NCBI GenBank assembly: GCA_018398585.1
Contig: JAGTTD010000012.1
Coordinates: 23,197,036 to 23,261,035 of the forward strand
Length of the DNA: 64,000 bases
Origin: Simmondsia chinensis
Lineage: Eukaryota; Streptophyta; Magnoliopsida; Caryophyllales; Simmondsiaceae
Reading direction: 5' to 3'
Shown piece by piece: positions 46,505 to 57,328 of this stretch; position 1 is the stretch's first letter, and each line of letters opens with the position of its first letter. Both the position numbers and the translations under genes were made by a program. The notes beneath the pieces were generated by a model. That model saw only the letters and a program-made list of their open reading frames with translations. It was not told the origin of the DNA and did not search any database.

Positions 46505-47330
46505 CAGACATTCCATTGTGGGGGATTTTGTGAGACCCGAGAGCCCATGATAAATGCTATTTGATCGGAATGAATATTGTAATTCTATCAATGTTTACTG
46601 GTTATAGCTAGCAAATAAAAAATGATTATGGTGGAAATATTATTTTGGTGACTGTCCAAAGTCAGTGTGAATAGCTTGATGATACTAAGCACTTGGGCTC
46701 AAGAGCCTTGCAGGAGCTTGGGTTGCTATAAGTTGAATTGTAAAGGTACCTTGTGAATTATGGTCATCAGTACCCCTTTCTTTTGATATCGCCAAAAGTT
46801 GATAAAATATTAATAATATATGGGTTACCCTTAGTAATAATAATGTGTGTACTCTAAGTACAATGAGAATAGATATATGGTCTTTTGTGATCTAAACTTG
46901 TGGTGATCCAATTGATTTGAAATGATAATATTTCACAATTATGATGATATGTGAGATTGACAAATTTGCGATATATGTCTTTCGCGCCAACTGTATATAT
47001 GATATACGTACGATATGTGTACTATTTGAGTACTTGAGGTGAAGATATGAGTTTATTGATATGATATTTGCTCCACTATTGTGTTATACTGACTCTTATT
47101 GAAGTTGACAGGCGATAGAGCTAGTTGTTTAACAACTTATTGTAGATACTTCAATGTCGGAGCTAAGAGCAACTCGTGATTAATGTTGGCAATGAAATCA
47201 ACTCTCAAGTACCGCTTTATCCCAATACAGTGTTGAAATGCCATTTATGATGGTTGAGCTTGATGCTTTAACCTAACCCATAGTCCGTAACAGGTGGTGT
47301 GGGCACTGCACACTTGATGGTTTGGCAATA
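46505..47330 (+). other. Unassigned interior sequence of the 12-kb element
   Basis: It starts with ATTGTGGGGGATTT, then TGTGAGACCCGAGAGCCC. This resembles a PPT followed by an LTR start of another plus-strand element, but no second copy is seen. The remainder is AT-rich with no protein. Confidence 0.35.
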
Positions 47331-47510
47331 GAAGACTTATTCGTCTCAAGCTAAGATCATAAACAATTTACTTGAAAGAAAGTGATATCACTAAATTGTG
47401 TAAGGTTTGGAAAGAACCTTGTGGATCCATTAATAAAGATGCTATGTCGTAGAACGGTTGTGGAAACATCGGGGGGGATGGGACTAAAGTCTATACATGA
47501 ATAAACTGTG
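47330..47510 (+). pseudogene. Copia RNase H C-terminus of the 12-kb element
   Basis: Frames read a decayed ITKLCKVWKEPCGSINKD block and then GGDGTKVYT. These correspond to the common copia end block (…N-x-A-D-x-L-T-K-x-L…G-M-G-L-K). This supports the copia identity and the plus orientation. Confidence 0.5.
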
Positions 47511-48095
47511 ATATATTCAACCTGCTCTTAACATTTTTAATGTGAAAAGTCATAGTTTCATTCGAGGAATACACTGTATTTTATGTTATCCCTCCCTATG
47601 GTGTGACAGTGCGGAAATGGGTCCGTAACCATAGTGGTGCAAACAAGGCTTGCACTTGATGGACATTGTCTGTATGTTACCAAGGGATGAGGTTGAGCTT
47701 TAGCTCTTAATAGACCCATATCCATATGTTTGGTGGTGTGCACCCACTCCATGGGATCCACCTATGTAGGTGTGGGAGTGTGGCCGCTCCCTATAAAGGT
47801 TGAAGACTTGCCTACTAGAGCGATTATGAATATCCACAACAAGCGCATAACTTATAAAATGCTCAAAACCGTAGGAGTTTCCAAGATTTGGAGTTTGGTA
47901 GTTGTCCGAGTGGCAAACTATACAACCCCTTGTAAGGTTCAACACGAAAGTCACCTCACAAGTTGTTGGTCCTAAACTCAGAAGAGACTGGGTGACGATT
48001 CAAGTCGCGGGACATCGGCACTGAAAAACTGAACTTCCTTTGCCCAATCTATTCTTCTTTGTTCTCTTCCGCGTGTATGCTTTGTGGGGGATTAT
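47511..48095 (+). other. 3' non-coding region and PPT of the 12-kb element
   Basis: Copia-type spacer (GCACCCACTCC, CTATAAAGG and similar motifs) ending in the polypurine tract GTGGGGGATTAT at 48084-48095. Confidence 0.55.
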
Positions 48096-49168
48096 TGAAA
48101 AAATGATACAAGCTAGCCCTTAGTTTTATAGGGGAGTTGTACCTCATGTTAGAAAAATTGTGTGGGCGATCCCTTTCTTAATGGGTGCATGTATTTTTTC
48201 AGAAAATATTTTTTGAGGCCCATTACTAGCCGTTTAATGTCATTAAATATGACTATTAGAGATTCATAGGTAATTAATAATATAACCGCTGTAACTTGTT
48301 ACGTTTGTTATTTTACAATTGTAATTTACTACGTCCGTTATTTTACTTTTACAATTTATTACGTCCGACCCCTTGCAATGGTATAAATATCATTCACCAC
48401 CCCCCCCCCCCCCCCCCCAAATTTCTGTACGACACGAAACAAATCACAAATATCAGATACTCAGACCCATTAAAAAAGACTCATTTTTGGGACAACAAAA
48501 CCCAACTGAAAGACCTCAAATTTGCACGCAATTCACAAGCTTAACACATATGGGGGATTATAGACAAGGCTCAGAATGCATAGCCCCAAATCGACCCACC
48601 ATCACAATCCCACCTAAATCTACTCCTAAAGCTCTGATATACTCGTAACTATAACTATTTGGGCAAAGTTTTTAAGCACTCCTACCCTATAGTTAATGAG
48701 TGCACATTAAGTGTTAGATCATGTTAATCCTTGAGGATGGCCGCCGGTTATATTGTGTGCACTGAAGCAGTGATGAAATCGTCTTTTAAAACAGTGGTCT
48801 TTACCACGGTGTGGTATCATTGTTTTGTAAGATCTTTCTAATTGCTCTCTTTCTTTTGTTGTTATGCTTGAATATTTATCAATTTCCTAACATCTTGAAA
48901 CTTTCTTTTCAAATCACTTAATTGAATTTTACTCCGAATACAATGACCCCAAATCGGCCCGTTACGTGTTCGATCAAAGGTGCATGAGATATCTTTATTA
49001 TTGGAACACAATTTTAAGTTGTTGTTGTAATTTGAATTGTTTGGAGATTGCGTACAAGGTGTTCGATGAAATCCTTGAGAGAAATGTTGTGAAACAATAT
49101 GATTAGTTTATTTGTTAGGAATTTGATGTATTATGAACTTTGGGGTTTTACTATGAGATTACCTAACA
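48096..49168 (+). repeat. Right LTR copy of the 12-kb element, also with the PPR fragment
   Basis: Collinear with 37076-38112. A poly(C) run of about 18 lies at 48401-48418. At about 48957-49098 the PPR frame is conserved: ARYVFDQRCM, then LEIAYKVFDEILERNVV. Confidence 0.75.
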
Positions 49169-49989
49169 ATGAGAATCATATAGGCATGTAAGCATATAAG
49201 CATATAAGAATGTCATGATGTAAGAATACAATCATGGGAGCATAGCATCTAGGGCAAAGAGCAAAGCAACCAGGCATCTAGGCGAAGGATCTTATATCCG
49301 ACAAATTGCAAGCATATAGAAAGAAGAGAGCGTATAGATAGTATAGATAGAGAGGTAGGGGAAGTAGAGAGAGAGAGATAGGTAAAGAGAGAGAATATAT
49401 AAAGTATCAGCAGTGAGTAGCAAGTAGCAATTAGTAATATACCCCAAGGCTACAGGCCCTAGGAGAACTAGGCTTCTACCATACACTAGAATTGCGTATA
49501 TACAAACAGGCATACAAGCATAGTCGTGGCACTAGAACGAGCTTACGAGTGCTCGATGCTCATAACGCGCTATATCGGATACACCAATACTAACCCTCCT
49601 CCGAGGTCTATCTAGTGCCATCTCTTCATTTAGGTTGAAATAGGTGAGGTCCTGACGAATCGTTTCCATCCAACTCTTCTTTAGCCGTCCTCTCCCTTTC
49701 TTCCCGTTTGTTATCTAGAGTTGTTCACATCTCCTTACGGGGGCCATGGTGAGTCTCCTCCTCACATGCTCAAAACATCGCAAACACCGCTTCCTCAACA
49801 TATCATCGATTGGGGCGGCGCCTAGTTTACTTCTTATAACGTCATTTCTGATCCTATCCTTCATTGTGTATCAACATATCCATCTCAAGATCCTCATCTC
49901 CGCCACCTTCAGCTATTGCATGTTGTGGCACTTAATTGGCCAACACTCTGCCCCATAAGACATAGCTGGCCTCATTACAATTTTAGCAA

Positions 49990-50170
49990 TGATTGTTTTC
50001 TTTTAAAGTATTTAATGCATTGTACAATATAATTTTTTTTTCTACTCATTTAGAAACTAAAAAAAAAAAAAACGTTTTATTATAAAAGCTTAAAATTTGT
50101 TTTAAAAATCTTTTTTCTTATCCATAAAGGACCTAACATTGAAATTAATAAGTGATAACAAAAGAGATTC
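49990..50170. other. AT-rich flank, nothing recognised
   Basis: Short AT-rich stretch with a poly(A) run near 50060. Confidence 0.4.
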
Positions 50171-50549
50171 TAAGGGGCTGTTTGATTGGTGATATTGGAA
50201 ATGTGCAATCCATTCTCACTTTGAAGCTGTTTGGTACGTGAGAGTGGGAATGAAAGGTATGATGGAAGTGGGAATCGGTGGGAATATGTAAAATAACTTT
50301 CATTCCCATATTTAGGGCCCTGGGTTTGGAAACGTGAAAATGGAAATGAAAAAAACTTTGGGTTCAACTTTTTTTTTTTTTTTTACTATTTTAATCTCAA
50401 TTGAAGTTTTGATTTATGTAATCACCCTCAAATAATATTTAAATACATTTTTAAGCATTATTATTTTTATTATTATTACATTAATATTATAACAAATATT
50501 AACAATATTTGTCATAATATAAGTATAATATGACAAAAAATATTATTTT

Positions 50550-50861
50550 TGTTGTAAATATTGGATATTTTTTGGGTATAAATTTTAGAGTTGAGTTTGG
50601 ATATTACTAAATTTTATAGAAAATTAAAAATTATGTAAAATATATATTTATGTATATATATAAATACATATATATAAATGGGTGTTGGGGTAAAATGTGT
50701 CAAGTGTCACATTTTGAGCCAAAGTATGATGACTAACCCCCCCCCCCCCCCCTCCATTGTATATAAATACACACACAGCACATAATCTGGACAACAGCAA
50801 GAGAAAGAGAAAGAAAGAAGAAAAAGGAAAGAAAAAGAAAAGAGGGAAAAAGAAGAAAAAG

Positions 50862-50900
<39 letters not shown>

Positions 50901-51015
50901 TTAATAAAATTATCTCGTTCTGATATAAAATACTTGTCATTTTTTTTCAATTATATTTGGGTTTATTTTTTTATTACTGTCCTATAGAGTATACTATCTC
51001 TATAGTTTTACAACA
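50550..51015 (+). repeat. 5' LTR of the copia element
   Basis: 466 bp. It has a C-run followed by TGTATATAAATACAC (TATA region, about 50758), then a purine-rich (AAAGAAAG, GA) leader. The many Phe/Ser and Arg/Lys frames are low-complexity artefacts. Confidence 0.94.
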
Positions 51016-51030
51016 CGTTATCAGCACGAG
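51016..51030 (+). other. Unusual primer-binding site
   Basis: CGTTATCAGCACGAG follows the LTR directly. It does not match the 3' end of tRNA-iMet. It looks more like the complement of an internal (anticodon-arm) tRNA segment, a half-tRNA priming style known for some copia elements. The tRNA was not identified. Confidence 0.5.
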
Positions 51031-51059
51031 TCTCTACCCAGACAAAGATTATATAAGCT

Positions 51060-52140
51060 TGAGGTAAGTTTATCTTCTCTAATCTTTGTGATTTATAATT
51101 TTATTAATCTTGAGTTTATTGCTCTTAATATATCTGGCAAACATTATTTGCTTTAGACCCTTGATTTTGAGATCCACCCTGATGTTGTGAATATCAGACA
51201 ATTAAAAGGTGTAATAGCGCATCCCTGCAGGATTCCCTCAAAAGCAATGATATTTCTCAAGCATCATATCCCCGAAGGATTGAAGACTGAGTATATTACA
51301 GTAAAGGACCCCGAATGTCCTTTGACCGAATTTAAAGGAGAGGTTTGATCACCAAAGCTTGTGATCTCCCTAAAGCTCGCCATAAATGGATTCAACCTGT
51401 GGCTGCAGGATTTTAAAACTGTCGGCGAATATAACTCTACAGTGTTTAGTATTACCTCCCGACTGCAATTATGTGGTGAAAATATTATTGAGGAGGATAT
51501 GTTAGAGAAAATATTCTCTATTTGTCATGTCTCGAATATGCTCCTGCAGTAGCAATATCGAGAACGATGATTTAAAAATACTCAGAGTTAATATTATTTC
51601 TCCTCGTTGCTGAATAAAGCAATGAATTGTTGATGAAAAATCATTAGACACGACCAACTGGATTCGAACAATTCTCTAAAATGAATGTGTCGACATATTA
51701 CCATCATGGACGTGGTCAAGGTTGTAAAGGTCGTCATAAATTTGGACGTGGTCAGGGTCGTGGACAAGGTTATAGTTGTGGTCATAATAACTGGCATTAT
51801 GGTACCCTGAATGGACCAAAATTTAATAAGTCCACTAATGACGAGGAGATGAAGGAAAGAGAAACTTTAGTTTCTCGTATTTTCTATTTTGCATATTCAT
51901 GGCCGGTTAAACCGCCTACTTTTATTACTCGTTCATTATTTATATTGTCGGCTATGCCGCCTACTTATTACTGTTCATATGGTCTGCTATGCCGCCTACT
52001 TTTTATCAGTTATTCATATGGCTATATTTCTTGGCCAATCTATTTGATACTTTACCAAAGGCTCCAGAAGAGCATATATTATGTTTCCTGAAGAAACAAT
52101 AATTTTCATAAGTATGGCTATCTATTTAATTTGGAGATAT
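51060..52140 (+). pseudogene. Copia gag of the 50550 element
   Basis: Capsid-like blocks are spread over several frames near 51150-51550: MIFLKHHIPEGLK near 51250 and a TVGEYNSTVFSI block at 51420. A Gly/Arg-rich nucleic-acid-binding stretch (GRGQGCKGRHKFGRGQGRGQ) is at 51708-51770. The CCHC knuckle that should follow is replaced by a region with three copies of CCGCCTACTT-type repeats (51905-52010). Confidence 0.7.
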
Positions 52141-52297
52141 CTATTGGGATGGTTAATCAGAAGTTAACAGACCCAAAAGACTTTTATTTTATGACATAAC
52201 TATTTAAGTCATCCAGACATAAATATAGTTAAGAGAATCGTTGAAATTCTCGCACCCATTCAAGAATTAGAAGATTTTTATATCGGGTGTTTCAAAA

Positions 52298-55200
52298 TTG
52301 GTTAAAGGCTCCGGAAGAGCACATATTATATTCCCTGAAGAGACGAAGCTAAACATAAGTGATGCTCTATTTCCGAGTAGATCACAGAGAAACTTGATCA
52401 ATTTTCAAGATATTCGTCGCAATTGTTATCACATTGAGACAATAAATAAGGGCGATAAAGAATATCTTTACAGTACATCACTTACTTCAGGAAGAAAGAA
52501 AATACTGGAAAAAAAAATTTGTCAGCGCTTCTTCCGAGTTATATTATACTTACATCAACCCAATTGAATCAAATACATTGGTTAACCAAAAGTTAACTAA
52601 TTGCAAAACGTTCACCCAGTGGCATGACCGTTTGGGCCATCCAGGTGTAACGCCGGTGAGAAAAATTATTGAAAGTTCTCATGGGCAATCATTAAAGAAC
52701 CTGAAGATTCTTTCTCCTGACGAGATTTCATGTGCTACTTGTGCTCAAGGCAAAATAATTATTAGGCCATCCCTAACCAAAATAGGGATTGAATCTCCTA
52801 ACTTTCTGGAAAGGATATAAGGAGACATATATGGGCTTATTATTCTATCATGTGGACCATTTTGATATTTTATGGTGCTGATAGACGCCTCAACACGTTG
52901 GTCACATGCTTGCCTATTATCTACTCGCAACGTGGCATTTGCGAGACTCCTTGCACAAATAATTCGATTCCGGGCTCAATTTTCGGATTACACGATCCAG
53001 AAGATCCATCTTGATAATGCAGAGGAATTTACGTCCCAAGCTTTTAATGACTATTGTATGTCAATTGGGATTATAGTTGAGCACCCTGTGGCTCATCAGC
53101 ATACACAAAATGGTCTTGCAGAATCTCTGATTAAACGTCTGTAGCTAATTGCTAGACCATTGCTCATGAAAACAAAGCTGCCTAGTTCTGCATGGGGACA
53201 CGTTATATTGCATGCTGCAGTACTTATTCGTGCTAGGCCAGTTGCTTATCATAAATACACCCCATTGCAACTTGTGTCCGGTCAAGAACTAGATATATCC
53301 CATCTATGAACTTTTGATTGTGCGGTCTATGTTCCAATTGCTCCACCCCAGCGTATAAAGATGGGTCCCCAAAAGAGACTGGGAATTTATGTTGGGTTTG
53401 AGTCCCCGTCAATTATAAATTATCTTGAACCATTGACTGGAGATATTTTTACTGCACGATTTGCAGATTGTAAATTTGATGAAACAATGTTCCCAGAATT
53501 AGGAGGAGAAAAGCTAAAGCTGGAAAAGCGTGAAATCATGTGGAATGCATCATATGTATCACATTTTGATCCACGTACGAATCAATGTGAAATGGAAGTC
53601 CAGAAGATTATCTATTTACAAAATATTGCGAATCAATTACCAAATGCATTAGTTGACACGAAAAGAGTGACCAAGTCACATGTTCCAGCTATGAATGCCC
53701 CCGTTCGAATTGATATTCCGAATGAAAAGTCTTCTAAAACATTGGAAAATACATCTATTGCATGCCAGAAGCATGGTAGACATGTTGGTTCTAAAGATAA
53801 GAATCCAAGAAAGAAAAGAGAGCAACATGAACAAGTTGGCTCCTTTATTAAAACTCTTGAAGAGAAAACCCCTAAAGTGGTACAAATGTGAATCCAAGGA
53901 AAAGAAACAGAGGGAGAAATGGCTCCTCGAGGGTATCAAATACCTGAAAATTGTAAAAGTGACGAAAATGTCGAGAATGAAGAAATTTCGATAAACTATA
54001 CTATTATTGGCATACGGTGGAATATAAATGAAACGATTCTCGATTAAGTATTCGCATACAATGTGGCCGCTAATTTGACCACAAAATGTGAAGATTTTAA
54101 ACCTAAATCTCTTCAAGAATGTCAAAGAAGAGATGACTGGCCAAAATGGAAAGAAGCAATACAGGCGGATTTAAACTCACTTGCAAAATGTGTAGTTTTT
54201 GAACCTGTAGTCCAAATGCCTGAAAACACGAAACCCGTAGGCTACAAATAGGTTTTTGTGTAAAAAGGAAATGAAAAGAATGAAGTCGTGAGGTATAAAA
54301 CACGACTTGTAGCTCATCACAAAGGCCAGGAATTGACTATGAAGAGACATATTCACCTATAATGGATGCAATTACATTTAGATTTTTAATAAGCCTAGTA
54401 GTCTCTGAAAGACTCCACATACGTCTTATGGACGTAGTAACGACTTACCTATATGGATTACTTGATAATGATATCTATATGAAAGTCCCTAAAGGGCTAC
54501 AAATGCTAGAAGTATATGGCTCAAAACCTCGAGAGCTTTGTTCAATTAAATTACAGAGATCACTGTATTGATTGAAATAATTAGGTCGAATGTGGTACAA
54601 TCATCTTAGTATGTACCTTCTGGAATAAGGATATGTGAACAATCCAGTTAGCCCATGTGTTTTTGTTAAGAAATCGAATTGTGGATTTGCTATAGTAGCA
54701 GTCTATGTTGATGATTTGAATATCATAGGAATGCCTGAAGCGATTAAACAAACTATTGCATATCTGAATAAAGAGTTCGAAATGAAAGATCTCGGAAAGA
54801 CGAAATATGGTCTTGGCCTGCAGATAGAGCACTTAACTAGTGGAATTTTAATCCATTAATCTACTTATACCGAAAAAGTGATTAAACGTTTTTATATGGA
54901 CAAGGCACATCCGTTGAGCACCCTGATGGTCGTCTGATCACTTGATGTGATTAAGGATCCGTTTCGACCTCGAGGAGATGATGAAGAAATTATTGGCCCT
55001 AAAGTGCCATATTTAAGTGTAATAGGTGAACTGATCTATCTTGCTAACTATACAAGGCCAGATATAGCCTTTTCAGTTAATTTATTAGCAAGGTATAGCT
55101 CAATGCCTACCCGGAGACATTGGAATGGAATTAAACATATCTTTCAGTATCTCCGTGGTACATCTGATATGAGATTATACTATCAAAGACAATAAAGTCC

Positions 55201-55690
55201 GAGATTGGTTGGATATGCAGATGCGGGAAATTTTTCTGATCCACATAGAGACCATTCACAGACAGGATATTTATTCACCTACAGTGACACTGCTATATCT
55301 TGGCTATCTACCAAGCAGACAACGACAACAACTTCTTCAAATCATGCCGAAATACTTGCCCTTCATGAAGCAAGTAGAGAATGCTTATGGGTGAGATCTC
55401 TTATTCAACATGTTCAAGAAGAATGCAGTCTTCCAACGATCAGGGGGAGTCCAAATATACTATGTGAAGATAATGCTGCATGTATTGGTCAGATCAAAGA
55501 TGGATACATTAAAGGCGACAGAACTAAGCGTATCTCACCAAAGTTCTTCTTTACACATGAGCTTCAGAAGATAGGTGAAATAAATGTTTAACCAATTCGC
55601 TCAAGTGAAAATCTGGCAGATTTGTTCACGAAAGCATTGCCAACGTCAACTTTTGAGAAGTTAGTTCACAAGATTGGTATGCGTCGACTC
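52298..55690 (+). pseudogene. Copia pol of the 50550 element (protease end, integrase, RT, RNase H)
   Basis: The gag-pre-integrase zinc region is at 52610-52760 (HDRLGHPG, CATCAQGK). The integrase core follows: Asp in MVLIDASTRW (52883), Asp in KIHLDNAEEF (53015), Glu in NGLAESLIKRL (53118). A linker (YVPIAPPQRIKMGPQKRLGI) is near 53330. RT runs from 54063 to 54945, with MDVVTTYLYGLLDNDIYMKV and an intact YVDD at 54703-54714. RNase H runs from about 55000 to 55690 (GYADAGNFSD, SNHAEILALHEASRECLWVR, CEDNAACIGQI). In-frame stops occur at 52818, 53142, 53308, 54249 and 54569, among others. Catalytic residues are mostly kept, so decay is moderate. Confidence 0.92.
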
Positions 55691-55862
55691 AGAAACGCCT
55701 CTCTCTAATATGTTCTCATGAGGGAGAGTTAAATGAGATGTACTCTTTTTTCCTTCGCTATGATTTTTTCCACTGGGTTTTCCTAGCAAGGTTTTTAACA
55801 AGGCAGGCGTATTTAGCTTGGATGCTGTATCCCGTTATAACGGAAAATATCCAAAGGGCGAG
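55691..55862 (+). other. 3' non-coding region and PPT of the copia element
   Basis: Typical copia spacer (ATGAGATGTACTC, then TTTTTCCACTGGGTTTTCC, AAGGTTTTTAACAAGGCAGG) ending in the purine tract AAAGGGCGAG at 55853-55862. Confidence 0.8.
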
Positions 55863-56323
55863 TGTTGTAAATATTGGATATTTTTTTGGTACAAATTTTA
55901 GAGTCGAGTTTGGATATTACTAAATATTATAGAAAATGAGAAATTATGTAAAATAACTATTTACGTATATACATATACATAAATGGGTATTGCGGTAAAA
56001 TGTGACAAGTGTCACATTTGGAGCCAAAGTATGATGACTCACCTTCCCCCCGCCCCCCCCGCCCCCCAATTGTATATAAATACACAGACAGTACACAATC
56101 TGGACAATAGCAAGAGAAAGAGAAAGAAAGATGAAAAAGGAAAGAAAACGAAAGAAAAAGAAAAGAGGGAAAAATAAGAAAAAGAATGAGAGAGAGAGAG
56201 AGAGATTAATAAAATTATCTCGTTCTGATATAAAATACTTGTCATTTTTTTTTTCAATTATGTTTGGGTTTATTTTTTTTATTGCCATCCTATAAAGTAT
56301 AATATCTCTATAGTTTTACAACA
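55863..56323 (+). repeat. 3' LTR of the copia element
   Basis: 461 bp, collinear with the 5' LTR. Confidence 0.94.
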
Positions 56324-56329
56324 ATTTTT

Positions 56330-56463
56330 AGTATTATTATAATAATAATATTTTCATTACTATTGTTTTAATATTATAATAATATTATTATTATATTTTT
56401 ATAATAATAATAACAATGATAATATTATAATTATAATAAAAATATTATTAGTATAATAATACA

Positions 56464-56512
<49 letters not shown>

Positions 56513-56625
56513 TCATTATTATTGTTATTGTTATTCTTAATACTATAATACTAATAATAAAGATAATAATATTATTATTTTTTATTATTATTCTTACTAT
56601 TATTATTACTACTATAAGAAATTTT
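56330..56625. repeat. TAA/ATT microsatellite region
   Basis: Nearly pure A/T with ATT/TAA repeats, including about 15 perfect TAA units at 56465-56511. It belongs to the interior of the split Tourist-like element. Confidence 0.93.
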
Positions 56626-56840
56626 AGTGGAAAGTATTTTGGTAAAATACATTTTTATATGCACTCCCACCTGTGCATAACAAAAATGGAAATGAATATT
56701 TCAGCATTATTCCTATTTCCATTTCACCGTATATCAGACAAAGGTGTGGGAATGATTGGTCCATTCTCATTCCCAAAAAATTATTTCATTCCCTCATTAT
56801 CACCCCCACAAATTCATTCTTACATATCAAACGGCCCTTA

Positions 56841-57002
56841 GTAGAAAGTGGGTACTAGATCCCACTTCCATATTACACCAATGAAGATATAAGAAACTTC
56901 CTTGTAATCACGTAATAAATACTTTTAACCATAAAATTTTAAGATATATATATATATCTACTCTACTTTTTCTATTAGCGTTTTTGCATCTCTTCCTCTT
57001 CT

Positions 57003-57034
<32 letters not shown>

Positions 57035-57328
57035 GGCAGTAAGCAACTGTTATGTTGGAATGTGTGAATTTAGCAATTTCTAACTTGATTTATTATTTTG
57101 AATTAATATTTTGAACTTCTACTTTTGTATCGGTATAAATATCTTTTGTTTTTTGTATATTTGTTTAATATCATTTTTATACATAATTAAAGCATTTTTT
57201 TTAGATTATAACTTATAATATTAATTTATAATTTTATTATATTATAGTATTATGTATATTATAGAGAAGTTCTTTCCCTCAAAGCTCTCCAAACCCTATT
57301 TTTAACAATTCCAAAGATGGTGTTTGAA
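56841..57328. other. AT-rich flank with a poly(T) run
   Basis: About 25 T at 57010-57034, and TATATATATA near 56946. No gene seen. Confidence 0.5.

Larger units (their letters stand above)
37076..49168 (+). mobile_element. Copia-like LTR element with gene-fragment-bearing LTRs, host of two nested insertions
   Basis: Direct repeats 37076-38112 and 48096-49168 both begin TGAAAAAA and end CTAACA. They are collinear over ~1.05 kb and end exactly where the split RTE LINE resumes, so they behave as LTRs. A PPT (TTTGTGGGGGATTAT, 48081-48095) precedes the right copy, which fixes plus orientation. Between them only scraps of copia pol remain. The internal region is mostly occupied by an RTE fragment (39496-40098) and a gypsy element (41059-46504). 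The 5-bp flanks GGTAT and ATGAG do not match. Confidence 0.72.
36893..49973 (-). mobile_element. RTE-type LINE split by a 12-kb LTR element
   Basis: The 3' end with its (AAC)n tail is at 36893-37075 and the rest at 49169-49973; the LTR element lies between. ATTACGATTTTAACAA (36877-36892) and ATTACAATTTTAGCAA (49974-49989) are matching flanks (14 of 16). They show that the two pieces are one insertion of about 990 bp. On the minus strand 49973-49650 reads the RTE C-terminus: AMSYGAECWPIKCHNMQ, LKVAEMRILRW, MKDRIRNDVIRSKLGAAPI, then RRRLTMAPVRRCE. There are a stop and frameshifts. GA-rich and 'catataagcatgtaag' repeats fill the 3' UTR at 49170-49400. Confidence 0.88.
50550..56323 (+). mobile_element. 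Structurally complete Ty1/copia element, plus strand, duplication ATTTT
   Basis: The LTRs are 50550-51015 and 55863-56323, TGTTGTAAATATTGG to TTTTACAACA. The perfect 5-bp duplication ATTTT is at 50545-50549 and 56324-56328. All copia domains are present but interrupted by stops. The LTRs differ by many substitutions and small indels (roughly 90% identical by eye). Confidence 0.95.
50174..56837. mobile_element. Tourist-like element split by a copia insertion
   Basis: The left end GGGGCTGTTTGATTGGTGAT and the right end ATATCAAACGGCCC form imperfect inverted repeats. They continue into longer inverted 'tgggaatgga/ttccatttcc' blocks on both sides (50215-50350 and 56660-56830). Flanks are TAA (50171-50173) and TTA (56838-56840), consistent with a TWA target having one change. 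Without the copia element about 890 bp remain: AT-rich, with a TAA microsatellite and no transposase. Confidence 0.75.

Noticed and set aside
50648..50987. Ser/Leu/Phe or Lys/Arg-rich small proteins
   Set aside because: They are translations of the purine-rich leader in a copia LTR, seen again at 55944-56288.
50550..56323. Endogenous pararetrovirus
   Set aside because: The integrase domain, LTRs and 5-bp duplication are those of a Ty1/copia element; no movement or coat protein domains are present.
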